In this document: piece after piece, positions 41,890 to 52,022 of the stretch | How positions within the stretch are numbered: the stretch's first letter is position 1 | How the letters are laid out: every line of letters starts with the position of its first letter | Assembly (NCBI RefSeq): GCF_014651635.1 | Contig: NZ_BMXG01000024.1 | Coordinates: 1 to 63,128, forward strand | Origin: Cerasicoccus arenae | GTDB taxonomy: Bacteria; Verrucomicrobiota; Verrucomicrobiia; Opitutales; Cerasicoccaceae | Length of the DNA: 63,128 nt | Direction of reading: 5' to 3' | Notes under the pieces: model-generated | Database searches by the model: none | What the model was told of the DNA's origin: nothing | Seen by the model: only the letters and a program-made list of their open reading frames with translations | Made by a program: the position numbers and the translations under genes

Positions 41890-43119
41890 CCGTTCATCGC
41901 TTTTGATGTGTAAGTCGCGTTGTGGGAAAGGGATTTCGATGCCTTCTTCTTTGAAGCGGTCCCAGATTTCGAGCAAGACGTCGCTTTGGACATTGGCGAG
42001 GCCCTCGTAGGGGTCGCGGATCCAGAAGCGCAGTTGGAGGTTCACCGAGCTGTCGCCGAATTCTCTGAGCTGGCAGCGTGGTGGAGGGTCTTGGATCACG
42101 CGTTTTTGCTTACGGGCCGCTGCTTCGCAAATCTCGATCACGCGGTGCGGGTCTTCGCCATAGGCGACGCCGATGTCCACCTTGATGCGGATGCGATCGT
42201 GGCTGTAGGACCAGTTGATGACGCGTTGGGTAATCAAGTCTTCGTTGGGGATCAGGTGTTCGGTGCCATCGCGTGTGATGACGGATACGTAGCGGGCGCG
42301 CAGGCCGTTGATCCAGCCATAGGTGCCCTCCAGCTCAATGACGTCGCCCGGTTTAATGGAGTGGTCGGACAGCAAGATGAATCCGCTGATCAAGTTGGAA
42401 ACAATTTTCTGTAGACCAAAGCCCAGGCCCAGGCCAAAGGCACCGCCAAAGAACGTGAGTGCGGACAGGTTAACGCCAACCGAGGTGAGGCCAACGACGA
42501 GCGCGATGGCGACGAAGAAAACACGAATGACTTTGCCGATTAATGCGCGGCTGGAGGCATTGATGCGATCCACCGTTTCTACCCGCTGCTCAATGAATCG
42601 TGATAGCCCGATGCCGATCCAAAGGGCAATGGCCAATGACGCGGCGACGGTGATCATTTTCCACAGCGAAAGTGGTTGGTCGCCCGCGGGAATCGGCAGG
42701 GTGATTGTTTCCAGAAAATCCACGACCTGATCATCAACCGTGAGCACCACGGAGGCGGTCAGTAGAAAGAGTGCGAGTGAGGTGGACTCGGCCCAGAACC
42801 GATCTTTGATCAGTGAGGTCAGCAGCCCGATAACCGTCCACAGGGAAAAGAGCGTTGCGGCTACGCGGAAGACTGGCACCGAAATATCCGTGAACGAAAA
42901 CCCGGCTGCCAAAATGAGCATTAAGGCGGCGAGGAGCGGTAGCTCAGCATTTTGTTTGAGCCAGATCGCGGGGTTGTAGCTCTCGGTTTTTTCGTTGGAG
43001 CCGCGACAGGTGGCATAAAGGATTAGCCAAGCAACCGCTATCGTAACTACCTGCCACCAATTTTCCGGCCGGGCAGCTTGGACGGTGGGGCAGAGCCATT
43101 GCAGGGCGTTCATGGGCAC
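41854..43119 (-). CDS. MscS-family mechanosensitive channel (cytoplasmic-type, no signal peptide)
   Basis: A 421-residue protein with about five to six helices before the pore helix. The MscS core is clear: FFGGAFGLGLGFGLQKIVSN is the glycine-rich pore helix, then LSDHSIKPGDVIELEGTYGW, RYVSVITRDGTEHLIPNEDL and a complete C-terminal domain. It lies 42 bases downstream of a PAS-PP2C phosphatase gene on the same strand, so both are probably cotranscribed. It is unrelated in length and N-terminus to the MscS gene at 6481. Confidence 0.92.
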   Translation of the reverse strand: MPMNALQWLCPTVQAARPENWWQVVTIAVAWLILYATCRGSNEKTESYNPAIWLKQNAELPLLAALMLILAAGFSFTDISVPVFRVAATLFSLWTVIGLLTSLIKDRFWAESTSLALFLLTASVVLTVDDQVVDFLETITLPIPAGDQPLSLWKMITVAASLAIALWIGIGLSRFIEQRVETVDRINASSRALIGKVIRVFFVAIALVVGLTSVGVNLSALTFFGGAFGLGLGFGLQKIVSNLISGFILLSDHSIKPGDVIELEGTYGWINGLRARYVSVITRDGTEHLIPNEDLITQRVINWSYSHDRIRIKVDIGVAYGEDPHRVIEICEAAARKQKRVIQDPPPRCQLREFGDSSVNLQLRFWIRDPYEGLANVQSDVLLEIWDRFKEEGIEIPFPQRDLHIKSDERPLSSRPEGTGD

Positions 43120-43161
43120 AGCCTGTGCCTGAAGTTGCGCTAAGTCAAGCGTGTCAGGAGC

Positions 43162-44322
43162 TTACGGCCCCTCGACCACGGCGAGCGTTATGTCATCTTC
43201 CATGGTGATCTCTTCGCCAATCTGCCGGACGCGCTCGGTCATGGCATCGGCTTGATACTGGGGTGACAGCGAAATCGTTGAGCGGATGAGCTGCTCTAGC
43301 GATAGCTCGCCATAGGCGTCAAGAATCTCGGGCAAGCCATCGGTGTAGAGGAAAATGCGGTCACCGGAGCCAAGCTCGCCATGAACGATTTGGGAAGCGG
43401 GCTCGTCCATTAGACCGATGGCGAGGCTGTCAGAAAATTTGAGCGTTTCGAGGGTGTGGGTTTCTTTGCGCCAGATGATCGGGGGAGGGTGCCCGGCATT
43501 GGCAGCGGTGTAGGTGATGTGCCCGTTCTCAGCCAGTAGAAAGTGCCCGCACAGCGTCGTCATGAAACGATTGGTGAACTTGCCCATGAGGAGCGTATTC
43601 ATGCTGGTCAGGAATTGCTCGGGCGATCCATTATACTGCCCGGCAAGCTGGTCTGTAAGATGGCGCACCAGCACGGTGTACATCGCGGCGGAGAGCCCGT
43701 GGCCGCAGACATCGCCAATAAAGAAGAAGGTGTATTTATCGGGCGTAACGGGGAAGACGATGATGTCTCCGCCCACGGCCTCCATGGGGCGATAAGATAC
43801 GCCGATCACGATGCCGTCGAAGTCGGGAACCCGCCCGGGGATCATCAGCTTTTGCACTTGGCGCGCGCTTTCCAAATCCCGCGAAAGAATATCATTTTGA
43901 TGTTGAAGCAGGACACGGGTTTTATGCTGCTCCGTAATGTCTCTGGATATGCCCATGATGCCCGCGATTTTCCCGGATTCGAGAAACAGGGGCACTTTGG
44001 TAGTGGACACCCAAGTGATGCTGCCATCGGGCCAGACTTCGCGCTCCTCTTTATTAATGAGCGGTTTGCCCGTCAGTATGATTTTGCGTTCGTCCTCAAA
44101 AGCTTCCCGCGCGTGCTCCTCATTGAAGAAATCAAAGTCTGTTTTGCCGATAAGCTCGTCTGCATCCTCACAGCCATGCTTGTTCGCGAGGGCTTTGCTC
44201 ACGACAAGAAATCGGCTGCGCATGTCCTTAAAATAGACACGATCCGGAGTCTGCCCCATCAACGCCTGAAAGAGCTTACGGCTTCCTGGAACCATCGGGC
44301 GCACTGATTCATCTTCGGGCAT
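43162..44322 (-). CDS. PAS-domain PP2C-type (RsbU/SpoIIE) serine phosphatase
   Basis: A 386-residue protein. Residues 15-130 form a PAS/PAC sensor (MRSRFLVVSKALANKHGCED, GKTDFDFFNEEHA, GIMGISRDITEQHK). A short coiled linker (DILSRDLESARQVQKLMIPG) leads to the PP2C core with VGGDIIVFPV, FIGDVCGHGLSAAM, ANAGHPPPI, RIFLYTDGLPEI and EDDITLAVV, which together supply the metal-binding Asp residues. Such proteins dephosphorylate anti-anti-sigma or similar regulators. No STAS or RsbW gene is nearby. It is the promoter-proximal gene of a pair with the MscS channel. Confidence 0.93.
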   Translation of the reverse strand: MPEDESVRPMVPGSRKLFQALMGQTPDRVYFKDMRSRFLVVSKALANKHGCEDADELIGKTDFDFFNEEHAREAFEDERKIILTGKPLINKEEREVWPDGSITWVSTTKVPLFLESGKIAGIMGISRDITEQHKTRVLLQHQNDILSRDLESARQVQKLMIPGRVPDFDGIVIGVSYRPMEAVGGDIIVFPVTPDKYTFFFIGDVCGHGLSAAMYTVLVRHLTDQLAGQYNGSPEQFLTSMNTLLMGKFTNRFMTTLCGHFLLAENGHITYTAANAGHPPPIIWRKETHTLETLKFSDSLAIGLMDEPASQIVHGELGSGDRIFLYTDGLPEILDAYGELSLEQLIRSTISLSPQYQADAMTERVRQIGEEITMEDDITLAVVEGP

Positions 44323-44736
44323 CGTTTTGATGCTAAATCTTTGAGACTCGAAATCAACTCATTTGCCACGCCTTTTTAGGGGATGATTCTGTCAAGCGTT
44401 TGATCAAATCTGAGAAGGCGCATTTTTCGAAATCTGAAGGGTTTTTGTTTGTTGAGTTAATGGGGCGGACGACTAAACTTTGCTCTAGTTTACATTTTGA
44501 GTCTGAAATTGCGCCAAAAAGAGCATAAAAGTATCAGTTTTTCGGCTCGAAACGGGTGTTATTAGCCTGCCACGGCTCTGAAAGTGGTTTTTGACGGGCG
44601 TTCCGCGGGATTGCCCTCTCCGCACCCCCCCCCTTTCATTTTTCCTCCCCCCCAAAAAAATGAGAATTCCGAGGTAGTGCTGGATTGGGTTGCCTTGAGC
44701 GAGGCAAGTCATTTCATTAGAGACTTTGACGCATTG
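44323..44736. other. 414-base divergent intergenic region
   Basis: Separates the PAS-PP2C and TPR genes. It has a nine-C run (44625-44633) and a seven-C run (44647-44653) about 100 bases before the TPR start. An in-frame GTG at 44584 would extend the TPR protein through both runs, but that extension ignores the signal peptide at 44737. No other feature is seen. Confidence 0.7.
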
Positions 44737-47418
44737 ATGCCCATTTCGAATTGCAGATTGATCGCCCATTGGCGTTGGGCCTTGTACGCCATTTGCCTCC
44801 TCGCGGGGGCTTGGCTGCAAGCGCAGGACAAGCCTGCCGAGGCAACGCCCTCCGCAGTAACAGGCGGTGCCGCCCCGGCCAGCCTCCCGACTAAGCCGCT
44901 CCTTGCGCCAGTGGAAATGATCGCCGACTGGCCCGCCTGGCGATGGAAGATGCTTGCTGGTGATGACGCCTTGCAGGCAGGTCTGCCCGGCCTTGCCGAG
45001 GGCCTCTATCGCGGCGTCCTCGCTAACCCCGATTTAAACGCCGAGGCCCGGGCGCTACTCCAGCTCAAGCTGGCTTCCTCCTTGATCGCCCAGCGCCGCT
45101 TTACAGAAGCCAGTGAGGCCTTGCCTGCGGAGAAAGGCCTGATGGCTCAAGCCGTCGCCCTCCGCCGCGCGATCCTTGCTTACAACAATGGTAAACTCGG
45201 CCTTACGATGGACTTGCTTGCGCGGATTTCCCCCAAGGAACTTAGCCGGGCGGACGTTTCCTGGTATTACCTGCTGCGCGGGATGGAAGCCCGTGCGCGG
45301 GATGATCAAGCGGCGTCCTCCGCTGCATTGGAAGAGGCGTTGGCGCGCTCGGTCTCCCCAGCACAAAGCGCACAGATAGAGGCCGTCATCCTCAAGGGAG
45401 CCGTCCTCGCATCACAGGACGACAAGGAATTACTTAAGCTTTTGCAGCGAAAGGTGGAGCAGACTCGCGGCACACGGGCCGGGTTTGACTTTGCTCGCCA
45501 GATGGCGGTTGTGCTCGACCGACTCGGTCGTAAAGACGAAGCAATCGCCGTTCTGCGCGACCAAATGAGCATGTTGACAGACCGTGAGCAAGCGGAGGCC
45601 GGCCAAATGCTGTTGCTCATTGGGCTAATCTCCGGGCGAGATTCTGCCCGTGGCCAATTGGCCTTCCGCGAGATCCTGACTGGTAAAGGCCAGCCCGATA
45701 CGCAAAAGCTCGCCCTCTATTTGTTGGCCGCCAGCGCCACTCAGCCCGGTGAAAATCGTGACGCCTTCCGTAAGACCTTGGATGACCTGATTGCCCAGCC
45801 CAGCCACCCCTTGCGCGATGAGCTGCTGCTGATGCGGAGTCGGCTTCAATTGGAGGCAGGAGATTACTCTGCGGCAGATGCCGATGTTGGGGAATTGATT
45901 GAAGACTACCCGGCTTCGCCGCTGGTTGACGACGCGCTTTGGCTTCGTGCTTCCCTGGCTTGGAACGAAGGCCGCTATCTCCGAGCAGCACAGTCTTTGG
46001 TGCAAATTCGTGACAAGATGGAACCCAGCCCCGCCCGCGTGCGCATTGGCGAGCAGATCGGCGATTGTTACTTCTTAAAAGGGGACTATGCCGCCGCCGC
46101 CGACGTCTACACCAGTGTGCTCCGGGAGAGCAAAGTCTCGGTGTTTGAAAACATGCTCTTTTATCAGACGATCCTCGCCAACGCCTTGGCGGAGCGTTGG
46201 GACAACGCCCGAACCCTGCTTGATGAGGGGGGGCAATTTCCTCCGGCGATTCGCTGGCAAGCCGAGTGGATTTTGCTTGATAGCCTTCGCCGGTCCGGTC
46301 AGGCCAAACAAGCGCGCATCCGGCTCAAGACGCTCTTTGCTTCACATGGCCTGCCTGCGGACCCTGCATTGCGTTGGCGCTTGGAGTGGCTGAATGCACG
46401 GTTGGCCTACGACAATGGTGAGTCTGATGCCGCCGCCCAAGAAGCACGTCAGTTGGCTCAAGAGGTGGAGGTCGAGCTGGCCAAGGGAGAGATTGCCGCA
46501 GCTACGCCCGAGGTTGCCAGCCATGTGCGCCTACTGGAAGGGCAGGCGCTGATTCGCTCTGGTAAATCCGAGGAAGGTCTCGCCGCTTTGGCCAAGCTTC
46601 GTGAGGATTATCCCGGCAGCGATCCGGCCATTTTGTCTATACTAGAAGAAGCACGTTATTTCGCGGGTAAGTTCAGCGACGCCGAGGCGCAACGCCGTCT
46701 CCGTGAATTGGCCGACCGTTACCGTGACAGCCCCCATGCGCCCGCTGCTCTCTATGAGGCGGCCATCCTTGCTGACCGGCAGGGGCTGGAGTCCACCCGC
46801 CGCGAATCCCTTTCCATTCTCAACGACTTGATTGCCCGCTATCCAGACCACGCATTGGTGTTCCGCGCCCGCCTGCTTCAGGGCAACATCGCCCGTCAAT
46901 TGGGTGAGTTCGGTTATGCCCGCGTGGTCTACGAAACCGTCCTCCGTGACTATGCGAACCACCCGGAAATCTATTTGGCCGAGCTTTACCGCGCCAACAC
47001 GCTGCTAGCCCGTTCAGGAGATGACCCTGCGCTGCTGGACGAAGCGGCCCGAGGCTTGGAACGCCTGCTTGACCTAGCTTCCGTCCCAGTCGATGTACGT
47101 GTCGAGGCTGGTTACATGCTCAGCCGCATCCAATTACAATCGAACAGCAGCCAGCTCGCTGCTGAAACGCTTTGGCTAGTGATTTCACGCTTTTTGCGAG
47201 AGCCATCTGCCGCCAGCCAACTAGGTGCCAATGGAAAATACTGGATGGCTCGTTGCTTGCTGGAGTTAGGCGAAATATTGGAAAGAGAAGGCAAGGTGGA
47301 GGATGCGCGTGAAGTTTACTTTCAGCTAGTCTCCAATGGTCTGCCAGGTAAGAACTTGGCTGCTGCCCGTCGCGAAAAACTACGTCAGGTCGCATCGGTG
47401 CCGGCTTCTAAAAATTGA
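44737..47418 (+). CDS. Large exported TPR-repeat protein
   Basis: An 893-residue protein. The ATG at 44737 starts MPISNCRLIAHWRWALYAIC with a signal peptide ending near LQAQ (about residue 30). The mature protein is a continuous array of TPR-like helical pairs, visible as repeated A-x-x-Y-x-x-A-L and A-x-x-L-x-x-x-P patterns, for example GDYAAAADVYTSVLRE, EDYPASPLVDDALWLRASLA, and LGEFGYARVVYETVLRDYAN. The last helices are charged. Likely periplasmic or outer-membrane. It heads a run with an unknown periplasmic protein, ExbB, ExbD and a TonB-like protein, all on the plus strand, suggesting a scaffold for that system. Confidence 0.85.
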   Translation: MPISNCRLIAHWRWALYAICLLAGAWLQAQDKPAEATPSAVTGGAAPASLPTKPLLAPVEMIADWPAWRWKMLAGDDALQAGLPGLAEGLYRGVLANPDLNAEARALLQLKLASSLIAQRRFTEASEALPAEKGLMAQAVALRRAILAYNNGKLGLTMDLLARISPKELSRADVSWYYLLRGMEARARDDQAASSAALEEALARSVSPAQSAQIEAVILKGAVLASQDDKELLKLLQRKVEQTRGTRAGFDFARQMAVVLDRLGRKDEAIAVLRDQMSMLTDREQAEAGQMLLLIGLISGRDSARGQLAFREILTGKGQPDTQKLALYLLAASATQPGENRDAFRKTLDDLIAQPSHPLRDELLLMRSRLQLEAGDYSAADADVGELIEDYPASPLVDDALWLRASLAWNEGRYLRAAQSLVQIRDKMEPSPARVRIGEQIGDCYFLKGDYAAAADVYTSVLRESKVSVFENMLFYQTILANALAERWDNARTLLDEGGQFPPAIRWQAEWILLDSLRRSGQAKQARIRLKTLFASHGLPADPALRWRLEWLNARLAYDNGESDAAAQEARQLAQEVEVELAKGEIAAATPEVASHVRLLEGQALIRSGKSEEGLAALAKLREDYPGSDPAILSILEEARYFAGKFSDAEAQRRLRELADRYRDSPHAPAALYEAAILADRQGLESTRRESLSILNDLIARYPDHALVFRARLLQGNIARQLGEFGYARVVYETVLRDYANHPEIYLAELYRANTLLARSGDDPALLDEAARGLERLLDLASVPVDVRVEAGYMLSRIQLQSNSSQLAAETLWLVISRFLREPSAASQLGANGKYWMARCLLELGEILEREGKVEDAREVYFQLVSNGLPGKNLAAARREKLRQVASVPASKN

Positions 47419-47516
47419 TACGCTGATCAATGGCGATTTCATCCAAGACTTCCTTCTTTATTAGCGCCCCTTGCTTTGTCTTGAGTCAGAGGGGAGGGGG
47501 GCAGTATCATTTCCGA

Positions 47517-48053
47517 ATGAAGACTTTGCTTTGGCTCATTGCCTTGCTGCCATTAGTCGTTCGCGCCGACCCCGATCCGATATTCGGCCAGGAACCGATT
47601 CCCTTTAAAATGGAGGAGCCGAGTTGGGTGACGTCCATTCGCGTAGATAAGCCCTACGAGCTGGAATTTTTGATGTCCATGGTCGTGCTGGATAAGGAAG
47701 ACGTAGAGAAGCAGCGTTTGGAAAATGGCAGACAATCTTCGACTGGGCACGAGATAACGCCAGAGATGATAGAAAACGGACGGCTTTTTCGCCTAGCGAC
47801 TGCGGCGACCGACTCCGGCATTCTTGAGACGAGTGATGGCTACATCATCGCCTACCAAATTGCTCGAGATAGAACATCTTTCCGCCTCAATGCTTTTTTT
47901 CAGGTGCAAGATGACCAGGGGGCTTTGTCTTCACCTACGAATTTGGTCCTCAATAGCTTCGATTGGGTGTTTTTCGCGGGCTTTGCCAGCGAAGGCGACG
48001 AAGGAATCTTTCGCGAAAGAATTTGCGCCGTTCGGATTACTCCCGCCAAATAG
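47517..48053 (+). CDS. Exported protein of unknown function
   Basis: A 178-residue protein from the ATG at 47517 with a signal peptide (MKTLLWLIALLPLVVRA). An upstream 29-codon extension is rejected. I do not recognise a family. It has no lipobox or membrane helix. It lies between the TPR gene (99 bases before it) and exbB (15 bases after), so it likely belongs to the same envelope system. Confidence 0.7.
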   Translation: MKTLLWLIALLPLVVRADPDPIFGQEPIPFKMEEPSWVTSIRVDKPYELEFLMSMVVLDKEDVEKQRLENGRQSSTGHEITPEMIENGRLFRLATAATDSGILETSDGYIIAYQIARDRTSFRLNAFFQVQDDQGALSSPTNLVLNSFDWVFFAGFASEGDEGIFRERICAVRITPAK

Positions 48054-48067
48054 CTCAAAAGCATACC

Positions 48068-48793
48068 ATGAACTATCTCGACCTATCGCTCATCGAAAAG
48101 GGTGGCCCAATAATGTGGCCGCTGCTGGCGCTTAGTTTGCTCGGTTTCGTTTTTTTCGTCGAGCGCGCACTCTATTTGCACCGCGGGCAAATTCCGGCCA
48201 GCGCCTTTGTTGACGGGATCAAGAATCTTGTCCGCAAGCAGCGGATACTGGAGGCGTTGACCGTTTGCGAAGAAACGCCCGGGCCGACGGCGGCCATTGT
48301 GAAGGCTGCGCTCATGAATTTTGACCAACCCGAGGCGAAGATCCGTTCGACGGTACAGGAGGCTGCGATTATTGAGATCCCGGCCTTGGAACGGCGCATT
48401 GGGACGATTGCGGCGATCGCCAAGGCCTCGCCGATACTGGGACTGCTCGGCACAGTGGTTGCCTTGATGCAGGCGTTCTCGGTGATGCAGGCAGAGGGGC
48501 CTTACGCCAACGCTTCCCTTTTCTCCGGTGAGATTGCTGAGGCGTTGATCACTTCGGCTACCGGGCTAGCAATTGCTGTAATGGCCTACTTGGCGCACCA
48601 TTTTCTCTACGGCCGCGTTCGCGCATTGGTTCATGACATGGAGTGGGTAGCCAATGACATCATGCAGTTTCTCTTGCTGGAATTACCAGATGAGCTGGCC
48701 GCCGCGTCTGAATACGCCAGCAGTGAGACCGGTATCGAGGCCCCAGAAAATCTAGAGGTGGATGACACGACTCCCGCTGACAAGGCCAGCTAA
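48068..48793 (+). CDS. MotA/TolQ/ExbB proton channel-family protein
   Basis: A 241-residue protein from the ATG at 48068 (MNYLDLSLIEKGGPIMWPLL), with the upstream in-frame extension rejected as basic and hydrophilic. It has three membrane helices with a cytoplasmic loop between 1 and 2. RRIGTIAAIAKASPILGLLG and TVVALMQAFSVMQ are the ExbB/TolQ helix-2 signature, and GEIAEALITSATGLAIAVMAYLAHHFL the third helix. ExbB-ExbD uses the proton gradient to energise TonB. Exact assignment to Exb or Tol is not possible here. The ExbD gene follows by 26 bases. Confidence 0.92.
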   Translation: MNYLDLSLIEKGGPIMWPLLALSLLGFVFFVERALYLHRGQIPASAFVDGIKNLVRKQRILEALTVCEETPGPTAAIVKAALMNFDQPEAKIRSTVQEAAIIEIPALERRIGTIAAIAKASPILGLLGTVVALMQAFSVMQAEGPYANASLFSGEIAEALITSATGLAIAVMAYLAHHFLYGRVRALVHDMEWVANDIMQFLLLELPDELAAASEYASSETGIEAPENLEVDDTTPADKAS

Positions 48794-48819
48794 CGAATCA
48801 AGCACAAGAACCGAATCGC

Positions 48820-49323
48820 ATGTCTCTCGTCCAGCCATTGGAATTAGCCCGCCGCTTACGGACCCCGCCAACAGGGCCGGACGTTGCTGCGCTGTTTGAT
48901 ATCCTCTTGATCGCCTTCATGCTGACAATGCTGGGCTCGCGCTTCGTCTATGCACCGGGCAGCACGGTGGGACTCGACGCAGATCTGCTTTTACCGCAGT
49001 CCTCTCAACAGGAGCTCACGGCCGTGCCGACGGTGGACGTGCTGACGCTGCTCCAGGATGATCGCCTGATCTACGGTGGGCAATTCATGAGCGCAGAGGC
49101 TTGGTCGGTTCAATTGGAGGACGGGGACGCCGAGATCCGCCGCGGAAGCAACGCAATTCTCCTCATCAAGGCCGACGCCCGCATCAGCCTACAGGCTTTT
49201 CTGAAAATCTCTGATCGTGCGCGTGAGGCTGGTTATACTCGGGTGCAAATTGCCGAGAGGCCCGCCGAAGAGGCATCTTCCCTGCAAACCAAATCCACGG
49301 ATCGAGCCGAGGGGTTTCAATGA
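48820..49323 (+). CDS. ExbD/TolR-family protein
   Basis: A 167-residue protein with an N-terminal cytoplasmic stretch, one membrane helix (VAALFDILLIAFMLTMLGSRF with the conserved Asp before it, residues about 21-41), and a periplasmic domain. The helix Asp (FDILL) is the proton-responsive residue of the family. The periplasmic part, LLIKADARISLQAFLKISDR and AREAGYTRVQIAERP, matches ExbD/TolR. It overlaps the next gene by four bases. Length is slightly over the usual 140. Confidence 0.88.
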   Translation: MSLVQPLELARRLRTPPTGPDVAALFDILLIAFMLTMLGSRFVYAPGSTVGLDADLLLPQSSQQELTAVPTVDVLTLLQDDRLIYGGQFMSAEAWSVQLEDGDAEIRRGSNAILLIKADARISLQAFLKISDRAREAGYTRVQIAERPAEEASSLQTKSTDRAEGFQ

Positions 49324-50081
49324 GTGCCACTGCAAGTGTGAGCGGGGGAGGGCACCGTGAGGTGCGTTATTGGCGCAATCCGATCGCGATTTGGGCGCTG
49401 TTGCTCGGGGTTTTAGTGCATATTGCTGGCTTTTTCGCATTCAGCATTGAATTGCCACCTGATCAAGTCGGGCCGATCAAGGCCCCTGAGATCTTCTATA
49501 GTGGTGCCGACGAGCGAATTGACCTTCTGATGCAGGAGCAGTCTGAATTATTGGATTTTGAGCCGCTTTTTCTGCCGACTGCGCGCAATGCCTCGGTTTA
49601 TTTGGGCTGGAGCGAGCTGGTGGAGCGTACTGAGCCGTTTTCTGCGCTCCCACCGCGTCTCCTTATTAATGATGGGCAATTTCCATCGCGTGCAGATCAG
49701 TTCGTTGAGCCGATTGACAAGCCATTAGACATGCTGGAGCGCGATACAGCCGGGAGTTTTGGGGCCTTCGGGCAGGTGTCTGGCACGCAGGAGGCCCTGC
49801 CTTATCGTGCTGGTACGCTAGAGGTTTATCGGGAGGATGATTCGCAAGTGACTCTAGTTAAGGAGCTTGAAAGCGGGATCATCGATGAGTCAGTTAGTAA
49901 TCTAAGCGGTGTGCTCGAATGGCGTTTGGCCGTAGGAGAAATTGGCATTGTGGGGCAAGCGCTCTTGATCAAGGGCAGTGGATTGGAGGCCGTCGATGCC
50001 GCTGCAGCCCAGTATTTATTACAAAAAGCCCCGGAATGGGGCTTGCCAGAGGGATATTACCGTGTTGTTATCGGCCCTTGA
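49320..50081 (+). CDS. TonB-like membrane-anchored energy transducer (tentative)
   Basis: A 253-residue protein with a single N-terminal membrane helix (AIWALLLGVLVHIAGFFAFS, about 23-43) and a long periplasmic part, the topology of TonB/TolA. The classical proline-rich spacer is absent. The C-terminal 60 residues (GVLEWRLAVGEIGIVGQALL, LLQKAPEWGLPEGYYRVVIG) have a mixed strand-helix pattern that could be a TonB-like domain. The assignment rests mainly on position: its start overlaps exbD by four bases. Divergent members of this kind are common in PVC bacteria, as I understand it. Confidence 0.6.
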   Translation: MSATASVSGGGHREVRYWRNPIAIWALLLGVLVHIAGFFAFSIELPPDQVGPIKAPEIFYSGADERIDLLMQEQSELLDFEPLFLPTARNASVYLGWSELVERTEPFSALPPRLLINDGQFPSRADQFVEPIDKPLDMLERDTAGSFGAFGQVSGTQEALPYRAGTLEVYREDDSQVTLVKELESGIIDESVSNLSGVLEWRLAVGEIGIVGQALLIKGSGLEAVDAAAAQYLLQKAPEWGLPEGYYRVVIGP

Positions 50082-50206
50082 AACGTCGCCTCTGTCGTCA
50101 TTTCAGAACAAAATAATTGTAATTTTTCATTGACGGCAACTTTTTGGCTTAGCAATCTCGCCAGCTTTCCGTTTTTTCTCGGCAACGAGAGGAGACGGTT
50201 ATTATT

Positions 50207-50282
<76 letters not shown>

Positions 50283-50324
50283 TTAGTCTACGCTTCCTTC
50301 CAAATCACACACGAACACTAACAC

Positions 50325-51515
<1,191 letters not shown>

Positions 51516-51537
51516 ATTTTCACATTGCACAACTTCT

Positions 51538-51575
51538 GCCGGAAGCTCGATATCGGGCTTCCGGCTTGGTTGTTT
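51538..51575 (+). terminator. Terminator after tuf
   Basis: A near-perfect 14-bp palindrome (51538-51565, one G-U pair) followed by a TTGGTTGTTTT run. It lies 22 bases after the tuf stop and before tRNA-Trp. Confidence 0.75.
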
Positions 51576-51601
51576 TCAGTATTAATAACAGATTTTTTAG
51601 T

Positions 51602-51677
51602 AGGGCGGTAGTTCAATTGGTAGAGCAGCGGTCTCCAAAACCGCAAGTTGTGGGTTCGACTCCCTCCCGCCCTGCCA
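51602..51677 (+). tRNA. tRNA-Trp (CCA)
   Basis: A 76-base cloverleaf with encoded CCA. AGGGCGG pairs with CCGCCCT at the acceptor. The anticodon loop CTCCAAA gives CCA, and GGGTTCGACTCCC is the T arm. It lies just upstream of secE, the usual place for trpT-secE. Confidence 0.96.
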
Positions 51678-51775
51678 CCTTTCAACAGTTTATATAAGTT
51701 GGTAAATTCGTAAGTTACTGACCAATCGATTCATTTACGAAGCTCCTCGCTTGCGAATTTCATATCTTCAAAACC

Positions 51776-51979
51776 ATGGCTAATCCTTTCGCCAAATTAC
51801 GCCTTTTCTACAGCGAAACAGCAATTGAGCTCAAAAAGTCCCATTGGCCTGACGCCAAGGAATTGCGCGAGCTTACCATGGTTGTTGTTGTTGGCATTAT
51901 CATAATCGGCGCTTTTATTAGCTTGGCCGACTTCGCCTTGTTCAACGTTGTGAATTTATTCACGACTTTAGTGAGCTAA
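51776..51979 (+). CDS. secE: Preprotein translocase subunit SecE
   Basis: A 67-residue protein with one transmembrane helix (TMVVVVGIIIIGAFISLADF), the minimal form of SecE that clamps SecY in the translocon. The preceding amphipathic segment ELKKSHWPDAKELRELT matches the family E-x-x-K-V-x-W-P pattern. It is the usual gene upstream of nusG. The gap to nusG contains a 12-C run directly after its stop codon. Confidence 0.95.
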   Translation: MANPFAKLRLFYSETAIELKKSHWPDAKELRELTMVVVVGIIIIGAFISLADFALFNVVNLFTTLVS

Positions 51980-51980
51980 G

Positions 51981-51992
51981 CCCCCCCCCCCC
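51981..51992 (+). repeat. Run of 12 C followed by nine T
   Basis: The longest homopolymer in the window, starting two bases after the secE stop (TAAG, then C12, T9) and ending about 20 bases before nusG. It could act as a weak terminator-like element or vary in length. Confidence 0.95.
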
Positions 51993-52022
51993 TTTTTTTT
52001 TCATTTCAGAACACATTGTTTC

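Noticed and set aside
44584-44736. 51-codon N-terminal extension of the TPR gene from a GTG
   Set aside because: It would put the signal peptide in the middle of the protein and passes through two poly-C runs.
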